NCBI GenBank assembly: GCA_002697345.1 | Contig: NZVE01000052.1 | Location: 30,254 to 94,253 of the forward strand | Source of the DNA: Paracoccaceae bacterium | GTDB lineage: Bacteria; Pseudomonadota; Alphaproteobacteria; Rhodobacterales; Rhodobacteraceae | Reading direction: 5' to 3' | DNA length: 64,000 nt | Part shown: one piece after another, positions 36,625 through 45,347 of the stretch | Layout of the letters: every line of letters begins with the position of its first letter | Position numbering within the stretch: the first letter of the stretch is position 1 | Program-made: the position numbers and the translations under genes | Notes under the pieces: generated by a model | What the model saw: only the letters and a program-made list of their open reading frames with translations | Databases searched by the model: none | Told to the model about the DNA's origin: nothing

Positions 36625-37035
36625 TTATGCTCCTATAGCTGGTGTGGTCACTAAGTGCACACCAGCTATTTTCCAACCATCCGAGAACTTAACCATAGCA
36701 TATTCTAATAAGAAGGGGTTTCCTTTGAAATCTCGTACAAATACTGTTTGAATGACGTAGTCACCTTCTAACCTAACTTCCATAAATTTTACAGAATTAT
36801 TCCGCCAAACCATCGGGTAACCTTTTTTTACCATTTTCCCAAAATTCTTTGAACTTTTAAAAATTGTTTTTATATTCGGGGATGCAAAGGTAAAGGCCTT
36901 ATCAAAATCATCTTCCAAAAATGCTGTCATCTGACCATTAATTGTGTTTACAATTCCTGGAATATGTTTGGTTTCCGCATGTACATTGGCACTACTCAAA
37001 AAAATAAATACAAGACTTACTAAAAAATTTCTCAT
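36625..37035 (-). CDS. DUF4864-family secreted protein
   Basis: A 136-residue protein with a Sec signal peptide (MRNFLVSLVFIFLSSANVHA). The mature part has the NTF2-like DUF4864 look: INGQMTAFLEDDFDKAFTFASPNIKTIF, GYPMVWRNNSVKF and WKIAGVHLV. These proteins are common in Rhodobacterales and have no established role. ATG 37035 follows GGGAGG at good spacing, so an upstream in-frame start is rejected. Its 3' end is only three bases from uvrB's stop and contains uvrB's terminator hairpin. Confidence 0.82.
   Translation of the reverse strand: MRNFLVSLVFIFLSSANVHAETKHIPGIVNTINGQMTAFLEDDFDKAFTFASPNIKTIFKSSKNFGKMVKKGYPMVWRNNSVKFMEVRLEGDYVIQTVFVRDFKGNPFLLEYAMVKFSDGWKIAGVHLVTTPAIGA
36635..36669 (+). 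terminator. Intrinsic terminator of uvrB inside the convergent gene
   Basis: ATAGCTGGTGTG (36635-36646) pairs perfectly with CACACCAGCTAT (36658-36669) across an 11-base loop, followed by TTTTCC on the plus strand. It begins 13 bases after the uvrB stop. The stem also encodes the last residues of the DUF4864 protein on the other strand. No T-run follows on the minus strand. Confidence 0.7.
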
Positions 37036-37080
37036 TACTAACCTCCCATGTGGATTACTTTGTCCCAATTAACGCCAATA

Positions 37081-38658
37081 CTACTCTACTAGCTCTCCGT
37101 TAACCGCTTTGTTTATTAATTTTATCGTTTCGTTAACACCATAAAGTGCTATAAAACCCCCAAATCTTGGGCCCTGAGATGCTCCCAGTAATACTTCATA
37201 TATAGCTGTAAACCAATTCCTTAAAGGATCAAACCTGTCCCTTCCGCACGCGTATACTTCTCCCTGCAATCCTTCTGGATCAAGATCACCAGTCCACGCT
37301 TTAAGGCGCGTTTCTAAATCTTGAAAAGCAAGTATTTCTAAATCAGTGGCTAAACGATATTTTTTATGAGGTTTAACAAAATCGTTGTAATAACGGATCG
37401 CACATTCTATCGCTCTATCAAGGTCAGGGTGTGTTTCAGGACTAGTGTTCAGGGCATAACGCTTTACAAACCCCCATAAGTGATCGGTTTCAGAGGCACC
37501 AGAAACAGAAGTTAGGTTTAATAACATTGAAAAAGGAATTGGCAAATTTGGTGCGGGTGCTTCCTGGCCGTGAATATGAAAAATTGGGTTTGATAATTTC
37601 TGGGGTATCTCTTGCTCTTGATATGCCCGCAGTTGCTGATAATATTCATCTGTCATCTTAGGAATAACATCAAAATATAAGCGTTTTGCTGTTTTTGGCT
37701 TCTGATACATAAAGTACTGTAAGCTTTCTGGAGATGAGTACGAAAGCCAATCCTCCATAGACAGTCCATTCCCTTTTGATTTAGAAATTTTTTGACCATT
37801 CTCATCGTTAAATAGCTCGTAAGATAAGCTTTCTGGTGGCGCTTTTCCCAGAGCCCTACAAATCTTTGACGACTGAGAGACCGATTCAATCAGGTCTTTT
37901 CCTGACATTTCATAATCGACACCCAGAGACATCCATCGCATAGCCCAGTCAGGCTTCCACTGCATTTTCACGTTTCCACCCGTAACTGATATTTCTATTT
38001 TCTCACCATCGGGTTCTTGATAGACAATTGTGCCCTTTGAAGGATTTCGTTCTAAAGTAGGAACTTGTAAAACATGCCCAGTCTTTGGGCTTATAGGTAA
38101 AAAACAGGAGTAGGTTGCTCTACGTTCCTCTCCAAGAGTTGGTAGCATTATTGCTTGAATTTTATCAAAACGTTCCAAAGCAATTTGCAAAGCGTCGTCA
38201 AATTTCCCAGAAGTGTAATAATCAGTAGATGAAGCAAACTCATACTCAAACCCAAAGGAATCTAAAAACTCTTTGAGGGTGGAGTTATTATGATCTGCAA
38301 AACTTTTATGTGTACCAAATGGATCTCTAACCTTAGTGAGTGGTAGATTCAGGTCTGCGACGAGTTCCTCTTGAAGTGGAACATTATTTGGAACCTTTCG
38401 AAAGCCGTCCATATCGTCTGAGAAACATAAAAGTTTGGAGGGTATATCACTAATAATATCAAATGCATGTTTGACCATCGTTGTACGTGACACCTCACCA
38501 AAGGTACCAATATGCGGCAAACCACTTGGCCCATAACCTGTTTGAAATAGTACGTAACCTTTATCAGGATAAGAGTTTTTATATCGTTTTAAAACTCTGC
38601 GAGCCTCTTCAAATGGCCAGGCCTTAGAATTAACTCCCTCTTCCCTCAGATTAAACAT
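37081..38658 (-). CDS. lysK: Lysyl-tRNA synthetase, class I
   Basis: A 525-residue class I LysRS, the form used by most alphaproteobacteria. The HIGH-type motif is PHIGTFGEVSRTTMV, and the KMSKS-type motif is KISKSKGNGL (about 288). The long alpha-helical C-terminal anticodon-binding region is intact. GGAAA precedes ATG 38658. Cytoplasmic, essential for charging tRNA-Lys. Confidence 0.96.
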   Translation of the reverse strand: MFNLREEGVNSKAWPFEEARRVLKRYKNSYPDKGYVLFQTGYGPSGLPHIGTFGEVSRTTMVKHAFDIISDIPSKLLCFSDDMDGFRKVPNNVPLQEELVADLNLPLTKVRDPFGTHKSFADHNNSTLKEFLDSFGFEYEFASSTDYYTSGKFDDALQIALERFDKIQAIMLPTLGEERRATYSCFLPISPKTGHVLQVPTLERNPSKGTIVYQEPDGEKIEISVTGGNVKMQWKPDWAMRWMSLGVDYEMSGKDLIESVSQSSKICRALGKAPPESLSYELFNDENGQKISKSKGNGLSMEDWLSYSSPESLQYFMYQKPKTAKRLYFDVIPKMTDEYYQQLRAYQEQEIPQKLSNPIFHIHGQEAPAPNLPIPFSMLLNLTSVSGASETDHLWGFVKRYALNTSPETHPDLDRAIECAIRYYNDFVKPHKKYRLATDLEILAFQDLETRLKAWTGDLDPEGLQGEVYACGRDRFDPLRNWFTAIYEVLLGASQGPRFGGFIALYGVNETIKLINKAVNGELVE

Positions 38659-38769
38659 TATATTTCCAAATTTGTTAAAATATTGATATATTACTAAGAA
38701 CTAGTTAAGTATTATGCTAAGTCAACCCGGTCAATGTTTCGTATTGCGACATTTTAGATTGAGATTTTA

Positions 38770-39192
38770 ATGGACAACAAACTAAACATACTTTCACCTC
38801 AGGACTCATTAGTTGCAATCATGATTGCAATATCAATTTCGGACGAAAACATTAGAACCTCTGAACTAATTACAATTCAACAGGTTGTTAATCATTTACC
38901 TATTTTTTCTGAATATGACCCTCAAACAATTAGACTGGTCGCTGAAATAACATTTGGATTATTCGAGGAAGAAGATGGTCTAGACTCTTTCTTTAAGCTA
39001 ATAAAACAATCACTGCCTGATAGATTATACGAAACTGCATATGCGCTTGCCTGCGACGTCGCGGCAGCAGACGGAAAATTAGAACAACCTGAGCTACGGT
39101 TACTTGAAGAAATCAGGTACGAATTGAATATTGATAGGTTAAATGCTGTGGCTATTGAAGTGGGGGCAAGAGCGCGTCACGCCACCATCTAA
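38770..39192 (+). CDS. TerB-family (tellurite resistance-like) protein
   Basis: A 140-residue all-helical protein. SPQDSLVAIMIAISISDE and YALACDVAAADGKLEQPELRLLEEIR carry the acidic metal-binding pattern of TerB/TerB-like domains. Such stand-alone proteins are common in alphaproteobacteria and their role is not established. Divergent from lysK with about 110 bases between. Confidence 0.8.
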   Translation: MDNKLNILSPQDSLVAIMIAISISDENIRTSELITIQQVVNHLPIFSEYDPQTIRLVAEITFGLFEEEDGLDSFFKLIKQSLPDRLYETAYALACDVAAADGKLEQPELRLLEEIRYELNIDRLNAVAIEVGARARHATI

Positions 39193-39202
39193 AATTTATT
39201 AT

Positions 39203-40678
39203 TTAAAACCTGCACCATCGATTAATTAATAACCTTTGAAAGTATCGCGCACTATTCATCCAGGAAGTAGAGCCTCGCGGGTTTTCCTTTTGATGATTTT
39301 CTAAATTACGTCTCTTTCTCATATCGGAAACAAATATAGCAAATGCTAAGTTCCTCCCTTTTGTATTGTCAATATATCCAGCTAAGGCACTAACATAATG
39401 TAAAGTTCCTGTTTTCCCAACAATCTTAATATCGTCCCCAAATATTTTCTGACCTTTCTTTCTTCTATATGGTATTTTTTTTAGTAGCGGCTTAATTAAT
39501 ATTTGCATTCGGCTGTCTCGTAAAATGTTTACCATTGAATTAGCACTGATGGTCGATTGATCATTTAAGCCAGAATGATCAACCAAACTCACACCATTCA
39601 ATGAACACCTTTCTTCTAACCATCGTACCATCCGAAGTGATGATGCATCTAGACTGCTGATTGGCCTAAAGTTAGAAGATGCCGTGACACCGAGCATCTC
39701 AGCAGTTAAATTAGTTGAATGCTTGAGCATACTTTTTGTCATACCTTTAAGAGTTTCACTTTCGTGAGAAACTAAAATTTTCCCTTTAGGCTTTGAGTAA
39801 ATGACCGTTGGGGTGGGTAAATCAATACCGGCATCTATAGCTAACTTTTGGAACACTTGCCCTGCATATAGTGTTGGATTCCTTACCGGCAGCCATCGCC
39901 CACCTGTTTGCCCTAACGAGGATCTCGCAACAGTCCAACTTTCATTGTTCTGTAGTTTTTTATATTCAAAAACTGGTGAAGCTCGGTCAGAAAGTTTAAC
40001 CTTGATACCGTCTATACTTGGCCTTGCCTTTAACCCTCTAGCCTCTAAAGTGAGAGAGTACCCCGCTTGCTTACGCTTCCATTCTAAAAAAATTCTATTA
40101 AAATTTAAATTTAATCCAGATATAGAGGGATTATAACTGAGATGGCTTGGCTGATCAGGGTCAATACTATTAATTGAAGGCCAGTCACTGCTATAAACCT
40201 TAAAATCACCCGTCAAGTTTTTTAAGTTAGAGTCACTCAATAGTTTACAAAGATCGTACAGAGCATCAGTGTCTAGCGTTGGGTCCCCCCCTCCAACTAA
40301 AATAAGATCACCTTCTAAAATTCCATTATTAATGGGGCCATTTATCATTAAACGAGTTTGAAAACTAAATTCTGGACCAAGTATATCAAGTGCATAGAAA
40401 CCGGTTATAGCTTTCATTACGCTCGCTGGAGGGAGAGACCTCAAGGGGTTAAGGTTTTCCAGCTCTTCACCGGTATCTGTATCACATACAACAAACGTAA
40501 TATCACTTCCTACTGGCGCAAACTTTAATAACTCCCTGATCTCTCTACCAGACCGGTTAACAACAAAGTTTGGTCTCAGAATAGGCTTAGGGGTGCCAAG
40601 CAACCTATCGGGAAGCCCAATGCTCGCCACAGTCGCCAGTAAAAAAGATATTGTATGTCGTCTGGAAACTTTAATCAT
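39203..40678 (-). CDS. dacB: D-alanyl-D-alanine carboxypeptidase/endopeptidase (PBP4 family, S13)
   Basis: A 491-residue periplasmic peptidoglycan hydrolase. The signal-like N-terminus is RRHTISFLLATVASIG. The catalytic SxxK is Ser86-Val-Met-Lys89 (PPASVMKAI), the SxN motif is SGLND, and the KTG motif is VGKTGTLHYVSALAG. It trims peptide cross-links. It starts 12 bases after nadD and is probably co-transcribed. Its 3' end nearly abuts the TerB gene. Confidence 0.92.
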   Translation of the reverse strand: MIKVSRRHTISFLLATVASIGLPDRLLGTPKPILRPNFVVNRSGREIRELLKFAPVGSDITFVVCDTDTGEELENLNPLRSLPPASVMKAITGFYALDILGPEFSFQTRLMINGPINNGILEGDLILVGGGDPTLDTDALYDLCKLLSDSNLKNLTGDFKVYSSDWPSINSIDPDQPSHLSYNPSISGLNLNFNRIFLEWKRKQAGYSLTLEARGLKARPSIDGIKVKLSDRASPVFEYKKLQNNESWTVARSSLGQTGGRWLPVRNPTLYAGQVFQKLAIDAGIDLPTPTVIYSKPKGKILVSHESETLKGMTKSMLKHSTNLTAEMLGVTASSNFRPISSLDASSLRMVRWLEERCSLNGVSLVDHSGLNDQSTISANSMVNILRDSRMQILIKPLLKKIPYRRKKGQKIFGDDIKIVGKTGTLHYVSALAGYIDNTKGRNLAFAIFVSDMRKRRNLENHQKENPRGSTSWMNSARYFQRLLINRWCRF

Positions 40679-40689
40679 AGAATATTACT

Positions 40690-41301
40690 TTAATTTTTAT
40701 TAATAAGTGAGTGCTTCACTAATCTTATTTGGGATGAAGAAATATGATTCAAATGAGTATTAATATAGCACCAGACTGGTGGTTCCATAAGTGCCAAAAG
40801 TTTACTGTGTGCCCCAGGTATCTTTTTATTCTTAAAACTCTCTGTCATTTTATTTTTACGTGTAGCATAATTATTTCCAGGTCGATCCACCACCCCTATA
40901 GGCACCTCCCTCATAATCTTTTTCCAATTTTTCCACAAATTAAATGTTGGTATATTATCAGCCCCCATCAACCAAACAAAGGAAACCCTAGGATATAATC
41001 TCTTAAGTTTTAAAATAGTATCTGAAGTATACTGAGTCGAAAGTTGAATTTCTAAATCTGTTACTACAACTCTTGGGTGACTTAATAAAAGGTTTGCTTC
41101 TTTTATACGATCACCCACCAGATCTGGATTTCTTTCTTTAAGTGGATTTTTGGGTGAAATTAACCACCACACTCTATCTAATTTGAAACGTTTAAGAGCT
41201 TCTTTTGTTATATGAACATGGCCTTCATGTGCTGGATCAAAAGAACCACCCAGTAGGCCAATTCTCTGACCTGGAGTTGCATATGGAAAATTATATCTCA
41301 C
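40690..41301 (-). CDS. nadD: Nicotinate-nucleotide adenylyltransferase
   Basis: A 203-residue nucleotidyltransferase making deamido-NAD from nicotinate mononucleotide. The GxFDPxHxGH motif is GGSFDPAHEGH (about 15-25); WWLISPKNPLK and FVWLMGADN are further family segments; the C-terminal ISSSQIR motif is present as HISSSQIRL. Starts with GTG at 41301, with AAAAGAG just upstream. First of a nadD-dacB pair, divergent from ettA. Confidence 0.94.
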   Translation of the reverse strand: MRYNFPYATPGQRIGLLGGSFDPAHEGHVHITKEALKRFKLDRVWWLISPKNPLKERNPDLVGDRIKEANLLLSHPRVVVTDLEIQLSTQYTSDTILKLKRLYPRVSFVWLMGADNIPTFNLWKNWKKIMREVPIGVVDRPGNNYATRKNKMTESFKNKKIPGAHSKLLALMEPPVWCYINTHLNHISSSQIRLVKHSLINKN

Positions 41302-41384
41302 AAACTCTTTTAACTCAGCTTTCTAAGCATTGCCACCAATCAAAGCCTTCGTTACATCATATGTTAAAAATATAGGAGAAAAAT

Positions 41385-43040
41385 ATGTCAGCTTATCAAT
41401 ACGTTTATCACATGGACGGAGTGTCTAAAACTTACCCTGGAGGAAAAAAGTGTTTTGAAAATATACACTTGTCTTTTTTACCAGGCGTAAAAATTGGAGT
41501 TGTTGGCGTAAATGGGTCTGGAAAGTCAACACTAATGAAGATTATGGCTGGCTTAGATAAAGATTTTACAGGTGAAGCTTGGGCAGCAAAAGGTGCACGG
41601 GTGGGGTATTTACCCCAAGAACCATTCCTAGATGAAAGTTTGGATGTTCGCGGAAATGTAATGCTAGGCGTAAAGGATAAAAAAGAGATCTTAGATAAAT
41701 ATAATGAACTTGCTATGAATTATTCTGAAGAAACAGCAGACGAAATGGCGAAATTACAAGACGAAATTGATACTCAAAACCTATGGGATCTAGATTCACA
41801 AATAGATATTGCCTTGGAGGCACTAAGGTGCCCCGCCGATGATGCCAAAGTAGAAACTTTATCCGGGGGAGAGAAAAGGCGAGTGGCTTTATGCAAACTC
41901 TTACTTGAAGAGCCAGAAATGTTGCTACTCGATGAGCCCACCAATCACTTAGATGCTGAAACTATTTCTTGGCTACAAAAACATCTTATTGATTACAAAG
42001 GTACTTGTTTAATAGTTACTCACGACCGTTATTTTTTAGATGACATTACAAGTTGGATACTTGAACTAGATCGGGGCCGTGGAATACCCTGTGAGGGAAA
42101 TTACTCAGCTTGGCTTGAACAAAAAGCAAAGCGACTTGAGCACGAAGCTAAAGGTGATAAAACAAAACAAAAAACACTAGAGCGAGAACTAGAGTGGATC
42201 AGAGCAGGAGCAAAAGCTCGACAAGCAAAACAAAAAGCACGAATAAATGCTTATGAGGAGATGGCAAACCAATCTGAAAGAGAGAAACTAGGGCGTGCTC
42301 AAATAATTATTCCAAATGGGGCTCGTTTAGGCTCAAAAGTAATTGAGGTAGAAAATCTGTCCAAGGCATATGGAGAAAAGCTGTTAATTGAAAACCTAAG
42401 TTTTTCATTACCACCTGGAGGGATTGTCGGCGTCATAGGTCCCAATGGAGCTGGTAAGTCTACTTTATTTAGAATGTTAACTTCTCAAGAGACACCAGAC
42501 TCTGGAGACTTAAGTTACGGCGATACAGTTGATCTCTCTTATGTAGATCAATCTAGAGACTCTTTAAAAGCTGAGAAAACAGTCTGGGAAGAGATTTCTG
42601 GGGGCTCAGAAATTATTGAGCTTGGCGACGCACAGATGAATTCTAGAGGATATTGTTCCTCTTTTAACTTTAAGGGTGGCGACCAACAAAAGAAAGTGGG
42701 GCTTCTCTCAGGTGGAGAAAGAAATCGAGTTCATATGGCCAAACTACTAAGAGCTGGCGGCAATGTACTTCTACTCGACGAACCAACCAATGACTTAGAT
42801 GTTGAGACCCTACGCGCATTAGAAGATGCTCTTGAGAATTTTGCTGGTTGCGCAGTCATAATAAGCCATGACAGGTTTTTCTTAGATCGTTTATGTACTC
42901 ATATATTGGCCTTTGAAGGTGATGCACATGTTGAGTGGTTCGAAGGAAATTTTGAGTCATACGAAGAAGACAAAATAAGACGGTTAGGACCAGATTCAAT
43001 AGAACCAAAAAGAATAAAATATAAGAAATTTACTCGTTAA
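41385..43040 (+). CDS. ettA: Energy-dependent translational throttle protein EttA (ABC-F)
   Basis: A 551-residue soluble ABC-F ATPase that binds the ribosomal E site and gates the first elongation steps according to ATP/ADP level. Two ABC domains: Walker A GVNGSGKSTLMK and GPNGAGKSTLFR; signatures TLSGGEKRRVAL and LLSGGERNRVHM; Walker B LLLDEPTNHLD and LLLDEPTNDLD. The basic P-site linker between them is LEHEAKGDKTKQKTLERELE. GGAG is upstream of the ATG. Confidence 0.95.
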   Translation: MSAYQYVYHMDGVSKTYPGGKKCFENIHLSFLPGVKIGVVGVNGSGKSTLMKIMAGLDKDFTGEAWAAKGARVGYLPQEPFLDESLDVRGNVMLGVKDKKEILDKYNELAMNYSEETADEMAKLQDEIDTQNLWDLDSQIDIALEALRCPADDAKVETLSGGEKRRVALCKLLLEEPEMLLLDEPTNHLDAETISWLQKHLIDYKGTCLIVTHDRYFLDDITSWILELDRGRGIPCEGNYSAWLEQKAKRLEHEAKGDKTKQKTLERELEWIRAGAKARQAKQKARINAYEEMANQSEREKLGRAQIIIPNGARLGSKVIEVENLSKAYGEKLLIENLSFSLPPGGIVGVIGPNGAGKSTLFRMLTSQETPDSGDLSYGDTVDLSYVDQSRDSLKAEKTVWEEISGGSEIIELGDAQMNSRGYCSSFNFKGGDQQKKVGLLSGGERNRVHMAKLLRAGGNVLLLDEPTNDLDVETLRALEDALENFAGCAVIISHDRFFLDRLCTHILAFEGDAHVEWFEGNFESYEEDKIRRLGPDSIEPKRIKYKKFTR

Positions 43041-43317
43041 TTAAGTAAATATGGCATTTAGAATAAAGCTTTACTCCGTCCTCTTCTTTTTCAAGGTGTA
43101 CATATTTCTTTAACTCGATTGCAAATACTTAAAACTGTTTTGCCAGTTTTAGTATCTGATATTCTTACAAACTTTAACTTTAAGGTTTACTTGAAATAAA
43201 ACAACTGGGTTCCAGCTCCCTACCTTAGCCCAGCACAAAATCTATTCATTAACCGTTAAATACTAATGCAGAATCACGTGTTATATTAATCAATTATTTA
43301 ATAAATTTGAGTTAATA
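43041..43317. other. Intergenic region after ettA
   Basis: 277 AT-rich bases between two convergent genes. The only structure I see is an 8-bp hairpin TAAAACTG (43130-43137) with CAGTTTTA (43144-43151), a weak candidate terminator. No coding sequence with a ribosome site. Confidence 0.35.
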
Positions 43318-44154
43318 TTAAACCTTCTTTTTGTCATCTATAATTTTTAAATGAGCCATACCACTTTCTCCCATAGGTGTACTTGCAAAAGGTCCCCCAT
43401 GACACATCTGAGCTAAATCCTGTGGATCAGCAAGCGGTGCATTGGCAAGAACTTCACTAGCAAAAACTTCCGCATTATCTTTAGGCCGATAACCTAAATA
43501 AGTTGCAGCTGAATTATCTACAACCGCTCGATCATTATTGGATATGCCATAAGAAATTGTAAAACCTACTGTAGGAGTATCGATTGCTCGAGTTACTAAT
43601 TGAATCAAGTCATCGTAGGATAACCAAGTGCTAAGAGAGCGCGGACTCACAACTGCGGCTGCTGAATAAATTCGTAAACATACTGATTCTACACCTGATT
43701 TTTCCCAGTACATTCTGCCTAGATCTTCTGTAAAACACTTTGCAAGACCATAAAATCCATCCGGTCGATGTGGTACATCAACTCCAATAAATTGATTCTT
43801 TGGGTACATCCCAACTGCATGAATCGAAGAGGCATACACTACTCTCTTCACACCAAATTTTCTTGCTGATTCCCACACATTATAAGATCCAACAAAGTTT
43901 GGCCCCCAAAGTTCTTCAAATGGCCCCTCGTCAACAATAGCGCCAAAATGTATAACCATATCCGCACCTTCTATTAAAGGTCCTATTTCTGACATCTGTG
44001 CAAGATCTGCTTTCACAAAACTTTCATTTTCATAAAGTGAACCTATATCCTCTGAAATATCTGTACTCAAAAGAGTAGCCGCCATCTTCGATAATGGTTC
44101 TCTTAAATACGATCCCAGTCGGCCAGCAGCGCCAGTTAAAACAATCTTTTTCAT
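43318..44154 (-). CDS. NAD-dependent epimerase/dehydratase, uronate dehydrogenase-like
   Basis: A 278-residue extended SDR. The N-terminal motif is LTGAAGRLGSYL; the catalytic region has YASSIHAVGMYPK and FYGLAKCFTEDLGRMY (Tyr-x3-Lys). The RPDGFYGLAKCFTEDL stretch and the later LSTWLSYDDLIQLV and GISNNDRAVVDNS segments resemble Agrobacterium uronate dehydrogenase, which oxidises galacturonate or glucuronate to lactones. Its ATG overlaps the stop of the FAD oxidase (ATGA), so it is translated in the hyuA operon. In this context its true substrate may not be a uronate. Confidence 0.75.
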   Translation of the reverse strand: MKKIVLTGAAGRLGSYLREPLSKMAATLLSTDISEDIGSLYENESFVKADLAQMSEIGPLIEGADMVIHFGAIVDEGPFEELWGPNFVGSYNVWESARKFGVKRVVYASSIHAVGMYPKNQFIGVDVPHRPDGFYGLAKCFTEDLGRMYWEKSGVESVCLRIYSAAAVVSPRSLSTWLSYDDLIQLVTRAIDTPTVGFTISYGISNNDRAVVDNSAATYLGYRPKDNAEVFASEVLANAPLADPQDLAQMCHGGPFASTPMGESGMAHLKIIDDKKKV

Positions 44155-45347
44155 ATTATTGCCCTTTCAATAAATGGTTTATTTTCAATAACTCTGTTAA
44201 AGTGAAGTGGAGTAAGGTCCAAGCCCCTATATTCTCCGTAAATAATTAAGTCAGCAATACCTCTACCAACTGCTGGACTTTGCTGAAGACCATGTCCAGA
44301 AAATCCGTTAGCGAATATAAAATTTGAAACCTTAGGGTGGGGGCCTAAGATAGCATTTTGATCGAAAAGGTTATACGAATAATGACCTACCCAAGAATTT
44401 ATGACCTTTAAAGAGTCAAATTGCGGTATTCTATGAAACAAAGCAGGCCAAATTTTATTTTCCCAAATGTCATGATCTAATTCAAAATCATCACAATCTA
44501 CCGCATAATCGTCATCTGGCGGACAGCCTGCAACATAATATTTCCCATCACTGCGAACATGAACGCCAGATGGGTCAATCGTTAAGGGTAGAGGTTGATC
44601 AAGTGGATTTTCTGCATCAAAAACAAAGCTATAACGTCTTCGCGCCTCTACTGGTAAAACAACTCCTATCATTTGAGAAATATTAGCAGCTCTAGTTCCA
44701 CTGGCATTAACCAAAACTCCACATTCAATTGTTTTGCCAGACAATAAATGTACTCTTTTTGCCAAACTGCGTTGCTCATCGGTATCTATATCTATGACTT
44801 CGTCATTAATTACCGTAACACCTAACTCTTTGTTCTTTTTTTGCCACCAATTAAAGATTGTTGCACCATCAAAGTAACCTTCATTAAGTGTATTATGACT
44901 TCCACAAACAACATCACTAACATTATAGAATGGATAGTCAGACTTTATTTCGTCTGGTGACATTATCCTTGTTCCAGCACCTAAGCCCACTTGCATGGCT
45001 TGATCTTGCATAAAAACTTTTTCAGAAGTTTTTGAGCTTGAAAGATACAAATAACCAAAATCCTGTAGTAGTATATTTGGAGCAGCATCATCTTGAATAA
45101 ATTTCTTAAAATCTCTTATAAATTCGGCACCATACTGTGAAATTTTTACATTTAGTTCATTTGAGTATTGCTGCCTTATACAACTATTACTTCTTGAAGT
45201 TGACGCAAATTCAAATGTTAAGTCTTTCTCAATTATGCAGATCGTACCGTTAAAATCCTCATTTGCACTTAAAAACCAGGCGATCGCAGAGCCAATCATA
45301 GCTCCACCAATTATTACAACATCATATTTTTCGCTATCATAAGCCAT
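44151..45347 (-). CDS. FAD-dependent oxidoreductase (DAO/sarcosine oxidase-like)
   Basis: A 398-residue D-amino-acid-oxidase-fold protein. The FAD motif is DVVIIGGAMIGSAIAWFLS; STSRSNSCIRQQYS lies in the flavin region; ANGFSGHGLQQSPAVG is the C-terminal flavin/substrate motif typical of glycine/sarcosine-type oxidases. ATG 45347 is 11 bases inside the end of hyuB; a longer reading is rejected. Likely oxidises an N-substituted or alpha-amino acid released by HyuAB, by inference from the overlap. Confidence 0.85.
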   Translation of the reverse strand: MAYDSEKYDVVIIGGAMIGSAIAWFLSANEDFNGTICIIEKDLTFEFASTSRSNSCIRQQYSNELNVKISQYGAEFIRDFKKFIQDDAAPNILLQDFGYLYLSSSKTSEKVFMQDQAMQVGLGAGTRIMSPDEIKSDYPFYNVSDVVCGSHNTLNEGYFDGATIFNWWQKKNKELGVTVINDEVIDIDTDEQRSLAKRVHLLSGKTIECGVLVNASGTRAANISQMIGVVLPVEARRRYSFVFDAENPLDQPLPLTIDPSGVHVRSDGKYYVAGCPPDDDYAVDCDDFELDHDIWENKIWPALFHRIPQFDSLKVINSWVGHYSYNLFDQNAILGPHPKVSNFIFANGFSGHGLQQSPAVGRGIADLIIYGEYRGLDLTPLHFNRVIENKPFIERAII

